Below are positions 7,813 to 16,701 of a stretch of DNA of 64,000 nt, one piece after another. Location of the stretch: NCBI GenBank assembly GCA_902489925.1, contig CABUBX010000001.1, positions 28,352 through 92,351 on the forward strand, written 5' to 3'. Below the pieces are notes generated by a model that was not told the DNA's origin, did not search any database, and was given only the letters and a program-made list of their open reading frames with translations. The position numbers and the translations under genes are program-made. How positions within the stretch are numbered: the first letter of the stretch is position 1; every line of letters begins with the position of its first letter. This DNA is from an uncultured Lachnospiraceae bacterium. GTDB taxonomy: Bacteria; Bacillota; Clostridia; Lachnospirales; Lachnospiraceae.

Positions 7813-8808
7813 ATGAAGAAAATATTGTTGATTGCGACAGGCGGTACAATTGCTTCAAAAAACAGCCCTGAAGGCTTAGAGCCCCAGCTTGGTTCAAAGG
7901 AAATTTTACAGTATGTTCCCTCGGTTTATGAAATATGTGAGGTTGATACAGTGCAGCTTTTTAATATTGACAGTACAAATATGATGCCGTATCACTGGAT
8001 AAAGATAGCCACGGCAATTGAGGAAAATTATGACAGCTATGACGGCTTTATTATTTTACACGGTACAGATACGATGTCCTACACGGCGGCAGCGCTTTCT
8101 TATCTTGTTCAAAATGTGAGAAAACCGATTATTTTGACCGGCTCACAGCGTCCGATAGACAAGGAAGTGACCGACGCCAAGCGCAATCTGTATGACAGCT
8201 TTTTATATGCGGCGGATGAAGCGTCCCATGGAGTCAATATTATTTTTGACGGTCATGTCATATGCGGCACAAGGGCAAGAAAGAGCCGTTCTCAAAGCTT
8301 TAATGCTTTTTCAAGTATTAATTTTCCCGATATTGCTGTCATAAGAAATAATAGGATTATTCGGTATATACGCGATGAAGTCGCACAGGAAAAACCGGAT
8401 TTTTATCATGCGCTCAATGACAGGATTTTATTAATGAAGCTGATTCCGGGGATGAAACCGGACATTTTTGATTATATTAAGGATGACTATGATGCAGTCA
8501 TTATTGAAAGCTTTGGTGTGGGCGGTGTACCGTGTGATGAAAATGACAGCTTTATGAAGGCGATTCACCGTTGGACGGCATCGGGAAAGATGGTTGTGAT
8601 GTCAACACAGGTGCCTTATGAGGGTAGTGACATGGAGGTTTATAAAGTCGGCTACACAATTAAAGAGCGTTTTGAGCTTTTAGAGGCTTACGATATGACT
8701 ACAGAAACTGTTGTGACAAAGCTGATGTGGATTCTCGGGCAGACAAAGGACGTGAGGAAGGTTCGCGAGCTGTTTTACCGTCAGATTAATCATGATGTCA
8801 TCAGCTGA
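7813..8808 (+). CDS. ansA: L-asparaginase, type I (cytosolic)
   Basis: Hydrolyses asparagine to aspartate and ammonia. ATG 7813 has AGGAGA 9 nt upstream; the in-frame extension back to 7759 lies in the terminator. The nucleophile motif TGGTIAS (Thr at about residue 12) and the second catalytic motif HGTDTMSYTA are intact. No signal peptide is visible and 331 aa fits the type I cytosolic class. The short ILTGSQRPI segment is also typical. Tailed by a YitT-family gene 35 bp downstream. Confidence 0.93.
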   Translation: MKKILLIATGGTIASKNSPEGLEPQLGSKEILQYVPSVYEICEVDTVQLFNIDSTNMMPYHWIKIATAIEENYDSYDGFIILHGTDTMSYTAAALSYLVQNVRKPIILTGSQRPIDKEVTDAKRNLYDSFLYAADEASHGVNIIFDGHVICGTRARKSRSQSFNAFSSINFPDIAVIRNNRIIRYIRDEVAQEKPDFYHALNDRILLMKLIPGMKPDIFDYIKDDYDAVIIESFGVGGVPCDENDSFMKAIHRWTASGKMVVMSTQVPYEGSDMEVYKVGYTIKERFELLEAYDMTTETVVTKLMWILGQTKDVRKVRELFYRQINHDVIS

Positions 8809-8843
8809 TTTATGGAGGATGGATTGGAGGGTATATTTGCGCT

Positions 8844-9731
8844 ATGAAGATGAGAAAGCTTACAGCAGGACAGAAGAAGATTAAAAATATGACACTGGAT
8901 ATTGGTGCGGATATTGTCGGTTCGTTTATTTTTGCCATTGGACTTATCTGTTTTATTGAGCCGGCTAACATTGCCCCGGGCGGGGCTTCTGCAATCGCAG
9001 TGCTCATTAATTATATAACGGGGCTTCCGATTGGTGCCTTAAATCTTGCAATAAATGTGCCTTTACTTATTTTGGCATTTATGTATTTGGGGCACGGTTT
9101 TGCGCTAAAGACAATAAAGACACTTGTAATTAATACAATATTTATTGACTGGGTTGTTGCGCCGTTTTTTCCTGTTTATACAGGCGACAGGCTGTTAGGC
9201 TCGGTTTACGGCGGTGTTTTGGTGGGCGCCGGTGTGGCTTTAATTTTTCTTCGTGGTTCGACAACCGGCGGAACCGATATTATGTCCTATCTTATACAGA
9301 GAAAATTTCCGCACTTGTCCATTGGGCGTGCGATGCTTATTATTGACGGTGTGATTATTGCAGCTTCGATTGTTGTTTTCAACAATATTGAGGCAGGGCT
9401 TTTCGGTGTGATTTCATTATTCTGTACAACAAAGCTTGTGGACAGTATTATTTATGGTGTGGACAGAGGCAGTATGGTTATGGTTGTTTCAAAGTTAAGC
9501 CGGGATATCGGAGAAAAGGTTATGGATGAGCTGGGACGCGGTGTCACTTATATTAAAGGTGAGGGCGGCTACAGAAAGGAAAATTGCGATATTCTTATGT
9601 GTGCCGTGCGGCGCCATCAATTTGCGAAATTAAAGTCTATTGTTTATGAAGTTGACCCTGAAGCTTTTGTTGTTGTGACAGAGGCAGGTCAGATTCTCGG
9701 TGAAGGCTTTACAAGAGAAATAAAAAGTTAA
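8844..9731 (+). CDS. YitT family membrane protein (DUF2179 C-terminal domain)
   Basis: Membrane protein of unknown function. Five to six hydrophobic segments span about residues 15-200, starting FIFAIGLICFIEPANIAPGG, a typical YitT repeat motif; a soluble C-terminal DUF2179 domain (about 205-290) contains the VTYIKGEGGY segment. 295 aa is the normal length. ATG 8844 lies 12 nt after GGAGGG; a second ATG at 8850 gives 18-nt spacing and is less likely. Probably co-transcribed with ansA. Confidence 0.88.
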   Translation: MKMRKLTAGQKKIKNMTLDIGADIVGSFIFAIGLICFIEPANIAPGGASAIAVLINYITGLPIGALNLAINVPLLILAFMYLGHGFALKTIKTLVINTIFIDWVVAPFFPVYTGDRLLGSVYGGVLVGAGVALIFLRGSTTGGTDIMSYLIQRKFPHLSIGRAMLIIDGVIIAASIVVFNNIEAGLFGVISLFCTTKLVDSIIYGVDRGSMVMVVSKLSRDIGEKVMDELGRGVTYIKGEGGYRKENCDILMCAVRRHQFAKLKSIVYEVDPEAFVVVTEAGQILGEGFTREIKS

Positions 9732-9740
9732 TTTGTCAAT

Positions 9741-9777
9741 AAAAACAGCAGCGGGTTTAGTCCTCGCTGCTGTTTTT
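9741..9777. terminator. Bidirectional terminator overlapping the end of the XRE gene
   Basis: A 13-bp stem (9741-9753 with 9765-9777) has A and T runs on both sides. The minus-strand XRE gene stops at 9757, in the loop, so its last codons (KNSSE) form one arm. Confidence 0.88.
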
Positions 9778-10344
9778 AAATTCGGATGTGGATACAATCA
9801 TAAATTTTGCGGGATTGTCACTCGCATTTTCCCAACGGTGACCGATTTCATTGGGATAATAAAGGGTATCACCGGCTTCTAAAACATATTCGGGTGCGCT
9901 TTCAAGAAAGAAGGTAATCTGGCCTTCTAAAATGAAAATAAATTCTTCACCTTCATGATAGTAAAAATCACCGGAATCGGTGTGCGGCGGCATATCAACA
10001 ACGCCTCCCCACATCTTGGTATCTCCTTTGGTAATAAGAGACTCCACGATGGCTTCCTGATGACTTGTGTTTCTGACAAAAGATACACGTTCATTTTTAC
10101 GGACAAGCTTTATACGGTCGCTGTTATCTTCAAGAAAAAGCGCTGAAATCGGGAAATTTAATGTCTGGCACAGTGAATAGATGCTGACAAGATTCGGTGA
10201 AGTTTTCCCGGTTTCAATCTGGCTTATCGTGCCGGCAGCGACGCCGGACTTGGCAGACAACTCCCGGATTGAAAGCCCCATGCCGATGCGGCGCATTTTT
10301 ATAAGATTTCCGATGCGTATTAGGTTAAGTTCGGACATTTTCAC
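9757..10344 (-). CDS. XRE-family regulator with C-terminal cupin domain
   Basis: DNA-binding regulator of about 195 aa. The helix-turn-helix domain (about residues 8-65, GLSIRELSAKSGVAAGTISQIETG) is followed by a cupin_2 sensor domain (about 110-185, EGEEFIFILEGQITFFLE). SD AAGGAAG precedes the ATG. It is divergent from the BMP-type nucleoside importer. Repeated TGAACG half-sites occur in its own promoter and a full palindrome covers the -10 of the importer promoter. I infer autoregulation and control of purine uptake; the ligand is unknown, perhaps a purine or nucleoside. Confidence 0.9.
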   Translation of the reverse strand: MKMSELNLIRIGNLIKMRRIGMGLSIRELSAKSGVAAGTISQIETGKTSPNLVSIYSLCQTLNFPISALFLEDNSDRIKLVRKNERVSFVRNTSHQEAIVESLITKGDTKMWGGVVDMPPHTDSGDFYYHEGEEFIFILEGQITFFLESAPEYVLEAGDTLYYPNEIGHRWENASDNPAKFMIVSTSEFKNSSED

Positions 10345-10370
10345 ACTTCCTTTTTAATTCAAGGCGTACT

Positions 10371-10426
10371 CGTTCATTGAAACGAATCTATCATTAACAT
10401 ATATCATAAATATGAACGCTTGTCAA
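10371..10426 (-). promoter_or_regulatory. Promoter of the XRE regulator with TGAACG half-sites
   Basis: Read on the minus strand: TTGACA (10421-10426), 17-bp spacer, TATATG (10398-10403). The spacer contains CGTTCA (complement of 10413-10418), and a second copy (plus-strand CGTTCA, 10371-10376) lies downstream of the start point. Confidence 0.6.
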
Positions 10427-10544
10427 TAAAGGGAAAAGTTGCTTTCGTTGAATTTGATGATTTTGGTAAAGTTGCCATAAAACCTTGAAAAATCAGTGAA
10501 AAATAGGAAATAAAGTCAAAAAACAATAAAAATGGCAAAGGTGA

Positions 10545-10578
10545 TTGATAAAAAAAGACACGTTCACTATAATGAACG
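10545..10578 (+). promoter_or_regulatory. Promoter and operator of the BMP importer operon
   Basis: TTGATA (10545-10550), 17-bp spacer, TATAAT (10568-10573). A perfect inverted repeat CGTTCA-N6-TGAACG (10561-10578) exactly covers the -10. A protein bound there would block RNA polymerase. Confidence 0.75.
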
Positions 10579-10620
10579 TATACCAACGAAAACAGATTTA
10601 TGTTTAAGGAGAGAACAAAA

Positions 10621-11688
10621 ATGAAAAAAGCAGTTGCATTAATGTTAGGTCTTACATTGACAGTCGGCGCTTTGGCAGGTTGCGGAAACTCAGGTACTGA
10701 TAAACCAGAGACAAAACCGGTACAGTCAGAGGCAGCAGGTGACAGCGAGACAGCAGGAGAAGGCAGCACAGAGGACGGCCTTAAAGTAGCACTTTGTGTG
10801 ACAGGTGCAAAGAATGATATGGGATGGTGCCAGTCAGCTTACGAAGGTCTTTTACTTGTGGAAAAAGAGCTTGGATGTGAGGTAAAGTGTTCAGAGAACG
10901 TTCAGGCGGCTGATATGGTTGCAACTTTTACAGATTATGCGGCAAATGGTTTTGATGTTGTAATCGGACACGTTTTCCAGTTTGGCGACCCTGCTCTTGA
11001 GGTTGGAGAGTTATATCCGGATACAAAGTTTATCTGTATTGAGGCAGATGCTTCAGCAGAGAATGTTGCTTCTTATGTTATGAAGTGTGAGGAAACAGGC
11101 TATTTACAGGGTATGCTTGCAGCGAGCATGTCCGAGACAGGAAACATCGGTTTCATCGGCCCTGTTCAGGGTGCTTCTTTAGTAAAGATTATGAACGGCT
11201 ATGAAGATGGCGCAAAATCAGTAAATCCTGATATTAAGTACCAGTCAGCATGGACAGGTTCATTTACAGATACAGCACTTGCAAAAGAAGCGGCACAGGC
11301 GATGATTGACCAGGGTGCAGATATTATCGGTCATTGTGCAAATGAGTCAGGTACAGGCGCATTGAACGCAGCAGCAGATGCAGGTCTTTTCTCAACAGGT
11401 GATTCCTATGACCAAAGCTCACTTGCACCGGCAAGTGTATTATGTTCAGCAGTTTACAATGTTCCTCAGTTAATTAAGACAGCAGTTTCTGATATTATTG
11501 AGGGCAAATTTGAAGGTACTGTTAAAGAGCTCGGTATGAAAGAAGGCATCGTAGAGCTTGTTTACAATCCTGAGCTTGCGGATAAGATTCCGGCAGAGGT
11601 TAAGCAGCTTATTGATGATAAGGCTGCAGCGATCGTATCAGGTGAGTTTACAGTGCCATGTGATACAACAGACAGACAGGCCAAATAA
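10621..11688 (+). CDS. BMP-family nucleoside-binding lipoprotein of an ABC importer
   Basis: Extracellular substrate-binding subunit. Lipoprotein signal peptide with lipobox LAGC, lipidated Cys at residue 21, then an S/T/E-rich linker and a BMP (PF02608) domain. 355 aa. ATG 10621 has AAGGAGAG upstream; the in-frame extension to 10600 overlaps the SD. Together with the duplicated ATPase and two permeases it forms a YufNOPQ/NupNOPQ-type transporter. The purine-deaminase-like gene at the end of the operon points to purine nucleosides or bases as substrate. Confidence 0.9.
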   Translation: MKKAVALMLGLTLTVGALAGCGNSGTDKPETKPVQSEAAGDSETAGEGSTEDGLKVALCVTGAKNDMGWCQSAYEGLLLVEKELGCEVKCSENVQAADMVATFTDYAANGFDVVIGHVFQFGDPALEVGELYPDTKFICIEADASAENVASYVMKCEETGYLQGMLAASMSETGNIGFIGPVQGASLVKIMNGYEDGAKSVNPDIKYQSAWTGSFTDTALAKEAAQAMIDQGADIIGHCANESGTGALNAAADAGLFSTGDSYDQSSLAPASVLCSAVYNVPQLIKTAVSDIIEGKFEGTVKELGMKEGIVELVYNPELADKIPAEVKQLIDDKAAAIVSGEFTVPCDTTDRQAK

Positions 11689-11710
11689 TCATTTAAGAAT
11701 ACGGATTTGA

Positions 11711-11748
11711 ACAGGGACGGTAGGCCGGCGCTTATCGTCCCTGTCTGT
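11711..11748 (+). terminator. Intra-operon hairpin after the binding-protein gene
   Basis: ACAGGGACG (11711-11719) pairs perfectly with CGTCCCTGT (11736-11744), followed by CTGTTTT. Placed between the lipoprotein gene and the ATPase gene, it probably reduces read-through so the binding protein is made in excess. Confidence 0.65.
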
Positions 11749-11766
11749 TTTAAAGGAGAATTTGAT

Positions 11767-13293
11767 ATGGGAATTTTAGAAATGCGACATATCAGCAAAG
11801 CCTTTTCGGGGGTTTATGCCAATGAAGCCATTGATTTATCGGTTGAAAAGGGAGAGATTCATGCGCTTCTCGGCGAGAACGGCGCCGGAAAAACAACGCT
11901 GATGAATATTTTATTCGGTATTTACTCGGCTGACGAGGGAGAAGTTTTGTGGAAAGGTGAAAAAGTACATTTTCATTCACCGAAGGATGCCATTGCGCAC
12001 GGTATCGGCATGGTGCATCAACATTTTTCGCTTGTCAGTAAGATGACGGTGCTTGACAATGTGATTTTGGGATTAAAAGCCAACGGTTTATTTGTTGACA
12101 GAAAGGCAGCAAAGGTGCGGCTTACAGAGCTGGCGGAAAAATACGGTCTTCAAGTTGAGCCGGATGCACAGATTAAGACATTGTCTGTAGGTCAGCAGCA
12201 GCGTGTGGAGATTTTAAAGGCACTTTACAGAGATGTTGAGCTGCTCATTCTTGACGAGCCGACAGGTGTGCTGACACCATCTGAGACAGAGCAGTTTTTC
12301 GATGTGCTTAGAAAGTTAAAGCAGGAAGGGCATGCCATTATCATTATTACGCACCGCATGAGTGAAATCATGAGTATCAGTGACCGTGTGACTATTTTAA
12401 GGGATGGCAAAAAGGTTAAGGATTTGGTGACAGCCGAAACATCCCCGAAGGAATTGTCCCATTTTATGATTGGACGCGAGCTTTCAGCGGATTTTCAGGC
12501 AAGAGAGGCTTCGGGAAATGAGTGTGCGCTTACGCTTTCAAATATTACAGTAAAAAAAGGCCATAAGCGTCCTTTGCTTGATAATATTAATCTTGATGTT
12601 AAGCGCGGAGAGATTTTAGGTATTGCAGGTGTTGACGGAAACGGACAGAAGGAGTTTGCCGAGATTGTTGCCGGAATTATGAAGCCGACATCGGGAAAAC
12701 TGACATTTATGGGCAAGGATATTACGGGAGAGAAGGTCAAAGAGCGCTTTAAAGACGGGATTTCTTATATTTCGGATGACCGCCATGCGGATGGGCTTGT
12801 GCTGGATATGAGCCTTGCCGATAATATGATTCTTCGTCAATATGGAGAATATCCGTATTCCAAAGCAGGATTTTTTAATAAGCGGTGGATTAAAGATGTT
12901 GCCATGAATGCCATTAAGGAATATAAAATAAAGACTTCGGGAAAGTCCACAAGCGACACTCAGGTGAAGCTGATGTCGGGCGGTAATCAGCAAAAGATTG
13001 TTCTTGCAAGAGAAATTACAGAAAGTGCAAAACTGATTATTGCGAGTCAGCCGACGAGAGGACTTGATATCGGTGCAACGGAATTTGTACGCAAGGTACT
13101 TATGGAACAGAGAAATTTAGGCAAAAGTGTTATTTTGATTTCTGCGGATTTGGAGGAAATTATGCAGCTTTCGGACAGGGTTGCCGTGATGTTTGGCGGA
13201 AAAATTGCAGGTGTGCTTGAGCATGACGATATTACATTAGATAAGCTTGGTTTGCTGATGGGCGGTATTACAGGAGAGGAGACAGCCGTATGA
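11767..13293 (+). CDS. Duplicated ABC ATPase of the nucleoside importer
   Basis: Energises the importer. Two ABC domains are fused in 508 aa: the first has Walker A GENGAGKTT and a divergent signature (LSVGQQQR); the second has a degenerate Walker A (GVDGNGQKE) and signature MSGGNQQK. This asymmetry is normal for the sugar/nucleoside (RbsA-like) class. ATG 11767 is chosen because AGGAGA lies 7 nt upstream; the extension to 11707 lies in the hairpin. Its stop overlaps the next start by 4 bp (ATGA). Confidence 0.93.
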   Translation: MGILEMRHISKAFSGVYANEAIDLSVEKGEIHALLGENGAGKTTLMNILFGIYSADEGEVLWKGEKVHFHSPKDAIAHGIGMVHQHFSLVSKMTVLDNVILGLKANGLFVDRKAAKVRLTELAEKYGLQVEPDAQIKTLSVGQQQRVEILKALYRDVELLILDEPTGVLTPSETEQFFDVLRKLKQEGHAIIIITHRMSEIMSISDRVTILRDGKKVKDLVTAETSPKELSHFMIGRELSADFQAREASGNECALTLSNITVKKGHKRPLLDNINLDVKRGEILGIAGVDGNGQKEFAEIVAGIMKPTSGKLTFMGKDITGEKVKERFKDGISYISDDRHADGLVLDMSLADNMILRQYGEYPYSKAGFFNKRWIKDVAMNAIKEYKIKTSGKSTSDTQVKLMSGGNQQKIVLAREITESAKLIIASQPTRGLDIGATEFVRKVLMEQRNLGKSVILISADLEEIMQLSDRVAVMFGGKIAGVLEHDDITLDKLGLLMGGITGEETAV

Positions 13294-14321
13294 GTAAGAA
13301 AAAACAACTTTTAGATATTGTGTGGATTATTCTCATCACTGTCGCCGCAGGAACAGTGATGATGCTTCTTTGCAAGGTAAATCCGGTGGAAGGCTTTCAG
13401 ATGTTTTTCAACGGCATTTTCGGCAATGCAAGCAGCTTTGTAGAAATTTTTGTGAAAGCGACGCCGTTGATTCTTACAGGACTTGGCTGTGCAGTTGCTT
13501 TTAGAACGGGATTTTTTAATATCGGCGCCGAAGGTCAGTTTTACATCGGTGCGATTGCGGCAGCGGCAGTGGCATTAAATCTTACAGGCGTTCCGGGACC
13601 TGCAAGAATTATACTTTCGATGCTGGCAGGTTTTATATGCGGCGGCCTTTGGGCGCTTATTGCAGCAATTTTTAAGGCAAAATTCGGTATTTCGGAAATT
13701 ATTGTCACAATTATGTTAAATTATATTGCCATCAACTTTTTAGGCATTGCCGTGAGAACATTTCTCATGGACCCAGCAGGCACGGTGCCTCAGTCGGCGC
13801 GTATTGAGTCTTCAGCGGCGTTAAAGCTTTTGATGCCGCCGACACGTCTGAATGCAGGCATTATTATTGCGGTCGCAGCAGTCCTTATTGTATGGGTGCT
13901 TATGGAAAAAACAAAGGTCGGCTATGAGATTAAGGTTGTCGGTTTTAATAAAAGAGCAGCAAAGTGTACGGGTATTTCCGCAATGAAAAATATCGTGATT
14001 TCTGCTTGTTTAAGCGGTGGTCTTTCCGGTCTTGCCGGTGTGATTGAAGTCATTGGTATTCAGAAAAAGCTGATTGAAGGCATTTCTTCGGATTGCGGTT
14101 ATACAGCGGTGCTCATCGCCCTTATCGCATCGAATCATCCGATTGGCGTACTCGGTGCGGCGATTGGTTTTGCGGCGATGCAAATCGGTGCAAATTCTAT
14201 GCAGCGTCAGCTTGGTATTCCGTCAGCGATTGTCAGTATTTTGGTCGGACTTGTTGTTTTACTTGTTCTTGGAAGAAAGATGTTTCATCTTTCAACCTTT
14301 AAAAAGAAAGCAAAAAATTAA
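13290..14321 (+). CDS. Nucleoside ABC importer permease 1
   Basis: Membrane subunit of the BPD_transp_2 type, 343 aa with about 8-10 hydrophobic segments. Contains the typical FRTGFFNIGAEGQFYIGA loop that marks YufP-like permeases. Start ATG 13290 overlaps the ATPase stop by 4 bp, which suggests translational coupling. Pairs with the next permease. Confidence 0.92.
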   Translation: MSKKKQLLDIVWIILITVAAGTVMMLLCKVNPVEGFQMFFNGIFGNASSFVEIFVKATPLILTGLGCAVAFRTGFFNIGAEGQFYIGAIAAAAVALNLTGVPGPARIILSMLAGFICGGLWALIAAIFKAKFGISEIIVTIMLNYIAINFLGIAVRTFLMDPAGTVPQSARIESSAALKLLMPPTRLNAGIIIAVAAVLIVWVLMEKTKVGYEIKVVGFNKRAAKCTGISAMKNIVISACLSGGLSGLAGVIEVIGIQKKLIEGISSDCGYTAVLIALIASNHPIGVLGAAIGFAAMQIGANSMQRQLGIPSAIVSILVGLVVLLVLGRKMFHLSTFKKKAKN

Positions 14322-14333
14322 GGAGGTGCGGTG

Positions 14334-15275
14334 ATGTTAGAACAGATTTTTACATTGACTTTTTTTACAGCCTTTTTAACGGCTGCCGTGCGTATGGCAG
14401 TGCCGTTAATCTACGCCGCCCTCGGTGAAGTGTTCTTAGAGCGCGCCGGTATTTTAAATATCGGTATGGAAGGTGTTATGCTTAGCGGTGCATTCTTCTC
14501 ATTTGTCGGCGCTTTTTATGGCGGCAATATTATCATCGGTTTAATCTGTGGTATGCTCGGCGGCTGCCTTGTCAGTCTGATTCACGGCTTTTTATGTATT
14601 AAGCTTTCTCAGAATCAATCCGTCAGCGGTATTGCCCTGAACATTTTTATGCTCGGTGTGACAAGCTTTGGCTATAAGCTTATGAGCGAGGGACAGTCCT
14701 ATCAGCAGGTGGAGACATTAGAAACAATCAAGATTCCATTGCTTGGGGATATTCCGCTTATTGGCGAGGCTTTGTTTAATCAGGATATTATGACTTATCT
14801 TGTATTTGCACTCGTGATTTTAGCGATTATATTTTACAGAAAAACATCAACGGGACTTGCGTTTTCATCCATCGGAGAGCATCCGAGGGCAGCGGACGCG
14901 GCGGGAATTTCTGTCTATAAATATCAGTGGCTTGCCATTATTGTCAATGGCGTTATGGGCGGTATCGGTGGTGCGGTGCTTGTTCTTGTACAGCTCGGAA
15001 AGTTTTCCGAAAATATGATTTCAGGCCGCGGTTATATCGCGCTTGCGGCTGTGATTTTAGGACGGTATACACCGCTTGGAAGCTTTGGTGCGGCACTTGT
15101 TTTCGGTGGTGCCAATGCACTTCAGATTCGTCTTCAGGCACTTGGTGTGCCGCTGCCGACGCAGGCGCTGGCGATGCTTCCATATATTATTACATTAGTT
15201 GCACTTCTTGGCTCTATCGGCCGCAGCAATGAGCCGGAAAGCCTTGGAAAACCATATATCAGAGGTTCAAGATAA
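14334..15275 (+). CDS. Nucleoside ABC importer permease 2
   Basis: Second BPD_transp_2 permease, 313 aa, with the LNIGMEGVMLSGAFF motif of YufQ-like subunits. AGGAGG (14321-14326) is 7 nt before ATG 14334; the GTG at 14331 is only 4 nt away and less likely. The first permease stops at 14321, inside this SD, so the two are coupled. Confidence 0.92.
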   Translation: MLEQIFTLTFFTAFLTAAVRMAVPLIYAALGEVFLERAGILNIGMEGVMLSGAFFSFVGAFYGGNIIIGLICGMLGGCLVSLIHGFLCIKLSQNQSVSGIALNIFMLGVTSFGYKLMSEGQSYQQVETLETIKIPLLGDIPLIGEALFNQDIMTYLVFALVILAIIFYRKTSTGLAFSSIGEHPRAADAAGISVYKYQWLAIIVNGVMGGIGGAVLVLVQLGKFSENMISGRGYIALAAVILGRYTPLGSFGAALVFGGANALQIRLQALGVPLPTQALAMLPYIITLVALLGSIGRSNEPESLGKPYIRGSR

Positions 15276-15313
15276 AAGCGGCGCAGTCTGTGCGCGGAAA
15301 GAGGTATTACAAA

Positions 15314-16699
15314 ATGAGTAAGATTTTAATTAAAAATGCAAAGGCAATCGTGACATGCGATGAGAATGATAATGTATTTTATGACAGCGATATGCTGATT
15401 GACGGGCCGAAAATTACAGCAATCGGCATAGATATTGAGGCAGAGGGGGCTGAGGTTATTGATGCATCGGGTAAATTTGTTTACCCGGGACTTGTCAATA
15501 CACATCATCATTTTTTCCAGACCTTTGTCCGTAATATGACAACGATTGACTATCCGAATTTGACAGTCATGGATTGGATTGACAAAATTTATCGTATCTT
15601 CCCAAAAATTGATGACAACGTGATTTATTATTCATCACTGACAGCGATGGCTGACTTGTTAAAACATGGATGCACAACAGCTTTTGACCATCAGTATTGC
15701 TATACAACGGCGACAGGCAAGCGTCCTGTGGACAGACAGATGGAGGCTGCAGCGCAGCTTGGTATTCGTTACAGCGCAGGCCGCGGCGGCAATACCCTTC
15801 CGAGGGAAAAGGGAAGTTCAATTCCTGCGCCGATGGTTGAGTCTACGGATGAATTTATTAAGGACTGTGAACGTCTTATTGATAAATATCATGATGCAAG
15901 TCCGTATGCGATGAATCAGATTGTTGTTGCACCGTGTCAGCCAATCAACTGCTATAAGGATACATTTACAGAGTCTTTAAAGCTGGCAAGAGATAAGGGT
16001 GTGCGCCTTCATACACATCTCGGCGAGGGCGAAAGTGAAGGCATCAAAGAGCGCTATGGCATGAGAACTGTTGAATGGTGCCGTGAGATGGGCTTTGTCG
16101 GTGAGGATGTTTTCTATGCGCATGCATGGGAATTGACACCGGAGGAATATAAGGTGCTTGCAGAGACAAAGACAGGTATTTCTCATTGTCCGGCACCGGC
16201 TGTTCTTGGCGGTTTCCCGATTCTTGACATTAAGTGGCTTCAGGAACAGGGAATTTTAGTCAGCCTCGGCTGTGACGGCTCTGCCACAAATGACAGCTCA
16301 AATGAATTGGATGCACTCCGCATGGCGTATTTGATGCAGTCCTATCATACAAAAGAAAGAGGCGGCTGCGTATCTTCTTATGATATGTTAAAGGTTGCCA
16401 CAGTTAATGGTGCAAAGATGCTTGGCCGTACAGAACTTGGCTCACTTGAGGTCGAAAAAGGTGCAGACCTTTTCATGATTGATACAAATAAGCTTGAGCT
16501 GACAGGCGCCCTCCATGACCCTAAAAATCTTCTGGCGAGAGTTGGCGTGACAGGCCCTGTATGGATGACGATGGTCAACGGCAAGGTTGTCTATAAGGAT
16601 GGGCACCTGACAGGTGTGGACGAAGAAAAGCTTGCACGCGAAGGCGAAGAAGTATGTACAAAAGTGCTTCGCGATGAATTTAAGAATTTTTGGATTTAA
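15314..16699 (+). CDS. 8-oxoguanine-deaminase-like amidohydrolase
   Basis: Zinc-dependent deaminase of the COG0402 (AtzB/guanine deaminase/8-oxoguanine deaminase) group. The metal motif HHHFFQT is near residue 65, later metal ligands appear as HTHLGEG and HAWELT, and the catalytic Asp in GCDGSATND. 461 aa. The NTHHHFFQTFVRN stretch resembles bacterial 8-oxoguanine deaminases. As the last gene of a nucleoside-uptake operon, a purine substrate is likely. ATG 15314 has AGAGG upstream. It ends 2 bp from the end of the convergent AraC gene. Confidence 0.82.
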   Translation: MSKILIKNAKAIVTCDENDNVFYDSDMLIDGPKITAIGIDIEAEGAEVIDASGKFVYPGLVNTHHHFFQTFVRNMTTIDYPNLTVMDWIDKIYRIFPKIDDNVIYYSSLTAMADLLKHGCTTAFDHQYCYTTATGKRPVDRQMEAAAQLGIRYSAGRGGNTLPREKGSSIPAPMVESTDEFIKDCERLIDKYHDASPYAMNQIVVAPCQPINCYKDTFTESLKLARDKGVRLHTHLGEGESEGIKERYGMRTVEWCREMGFVGEDVFYAHAWELTPEEYKVLAETKTGISHCPAPAVLGGFPILDIKWLQEQGILVSLGCDGSATNDSSNELDALRMAYLMQSYHTKERGGCVSSYDMLKVATVNGAKMLGRTELGSLEVEKGADLFMIDTNKLELTGALHDPKNLLARVGVTGPVWMTMVNGKVVYKDGHLTGVDEEKLAREGEEVCTKVLRDEFKNFWI

Positions 16700-16701
16700 A
16701 A

